64,000 nucleotides of DNA from Corylus avellana (Eukaryota > Streptophyta > Magnoliopsida > Fagales > Betulaceae). The DNA lies in contig NC_081545.1 in the NCBI RefSeq assembly GCF_901000735.1, positions 992,001 through 1,056,000 of the forward strand, given 5' to 3'. Position 1 is the stretch's first letter. Each line of letters starts with the position of its first letter. The position numbers were made by a program, and so were the translations under genes. The notes beneath the pieces were generated by a model. The model was given only the letters and a program-made list of their open reading frames with translations, was not told the origin of the DNA and made no database searches. Shown piece by piece: positions 63,651 to 64,000 of the stretch.

Positions 63651-64000
63651 TGTTTTAGAAAGCAAGTACTCCAATCAAACTTTGCTGTGCTCCAAGCATG
63701 AGAATAGCTGGATTTTCATGCAGTAATTTGAGCAGTACAACAGGAAGGGACCGATGTGTTAGCACTTAAGCACATGCTTTAACTGGTCGTGCCTTGTCCC
63801 TTCTACCACTGTCACCAAACAACTCCATCTTCTATTCCCTGATTCTGCTCCCTGGAAAGGTAGCTTAATAAATAAATAAATACATAAATGAATAAAAATG
63901 CCTAACCATTTTAGAGTTTGAAATGTTGGAGAGATAAATATATGGGGATGTCTCCAATTGGGCCTTGTTTTCACAGCTACAAATGTGAGGAAGCCTCTAA
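63651..64000. other. Decayed P450 3' end and unassigned sequence
   Basis: 63660-63760 may hold remnants of the P450 haem region. The rest contains an AATA microsatellite (63868-63897) and no supported gene. Confidence 0.35.

Overview
The window is plant nuclear DNA from a eudicot, probably a woody one, although the species cannot be settled from sequence alone. It is AT-rich, full of poly-A/T tracts and MITE-like repeats. Its genes are plant-specific families: a pentatricopeptide-repeat (PPR) gene end at the left edge, a CYP71-type cytochrome P450 fragment at the right edge, and between them a cluster of Cf-9/RLP-type leucine-rich-repeat receptor-like protein (RLP) genes. RLPs have a signal peptide, an extracellular LRR domain, one transmembrane helix and a short tail without a kinase. 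In known cases they sense microbial or peptide ligands at the plasma membrane and signal through the co-receptor kinases SOBIR1 and BAK1. Three 100-N runs (7819-7918, 46383-46482, 52937-53036) mark scaffold gaps.

Layout: PPR end (2-403, +); exon-like and repeat sequence; RLP1 (2697-5792, -); RLP2, broken by one frameshift (8516-11015, +); RLP3 (14306-17176, -); RLP4 (25247-28042, -) with an RLP pseudogene behind it (28455-29490, -); an RLP stub cut off at a foldback element (33296-33497, -); a LINE fragment; a chimeric LRR receptor (35611-38154, -); a gap-truncated RLP (45562-46382, -); RLP5 (47123-49984, +); an RLP pseudogene (53420-54803, +); RLP6, with four lesions (59403-62364, +); P450 pseudogene (63272-63650, +). 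Further RLP scraps lie at 2189, 13135, 39190, 44380 and 46483.

The spacers are built from duplicated blocks. 11281-15126 is repeated directly at 42530-46382, and 6253-7818 at 18456-20021. The block holding RLP4, its pseudogene and spacer is repeated in inverted orientation at 46483-54400. RLP1 and RLP3 form one subfamily (internal 97-residue LRR duplication), together with the C-terminal half of the chimera. RLP2, RLP4, RLP5 and RLP6 form another. Within subfamilies the paralogues differ mainly by gain of whole LRR blocks, which points to continuing unequal exchange.

The most notable gene is the 847-residue chimera at 35611-38154. Its first ~420 residues are the ectodomain of a class XI LRR receptor kinase of the RLK7/HAIKU2 type. 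The rest is the C-terminal half of the local RLP family, joined in frame inside an LRR. It keeps a signal peptide and membrane helix but has no kinase, and it lacks the promoter motif shared by the neighbouring RLPs. A second theme is a set of foldback elements with unrelated terminal inverted repeats but the same kind of GC-rich core (GGGGTGGCC / GGCCACCCC).
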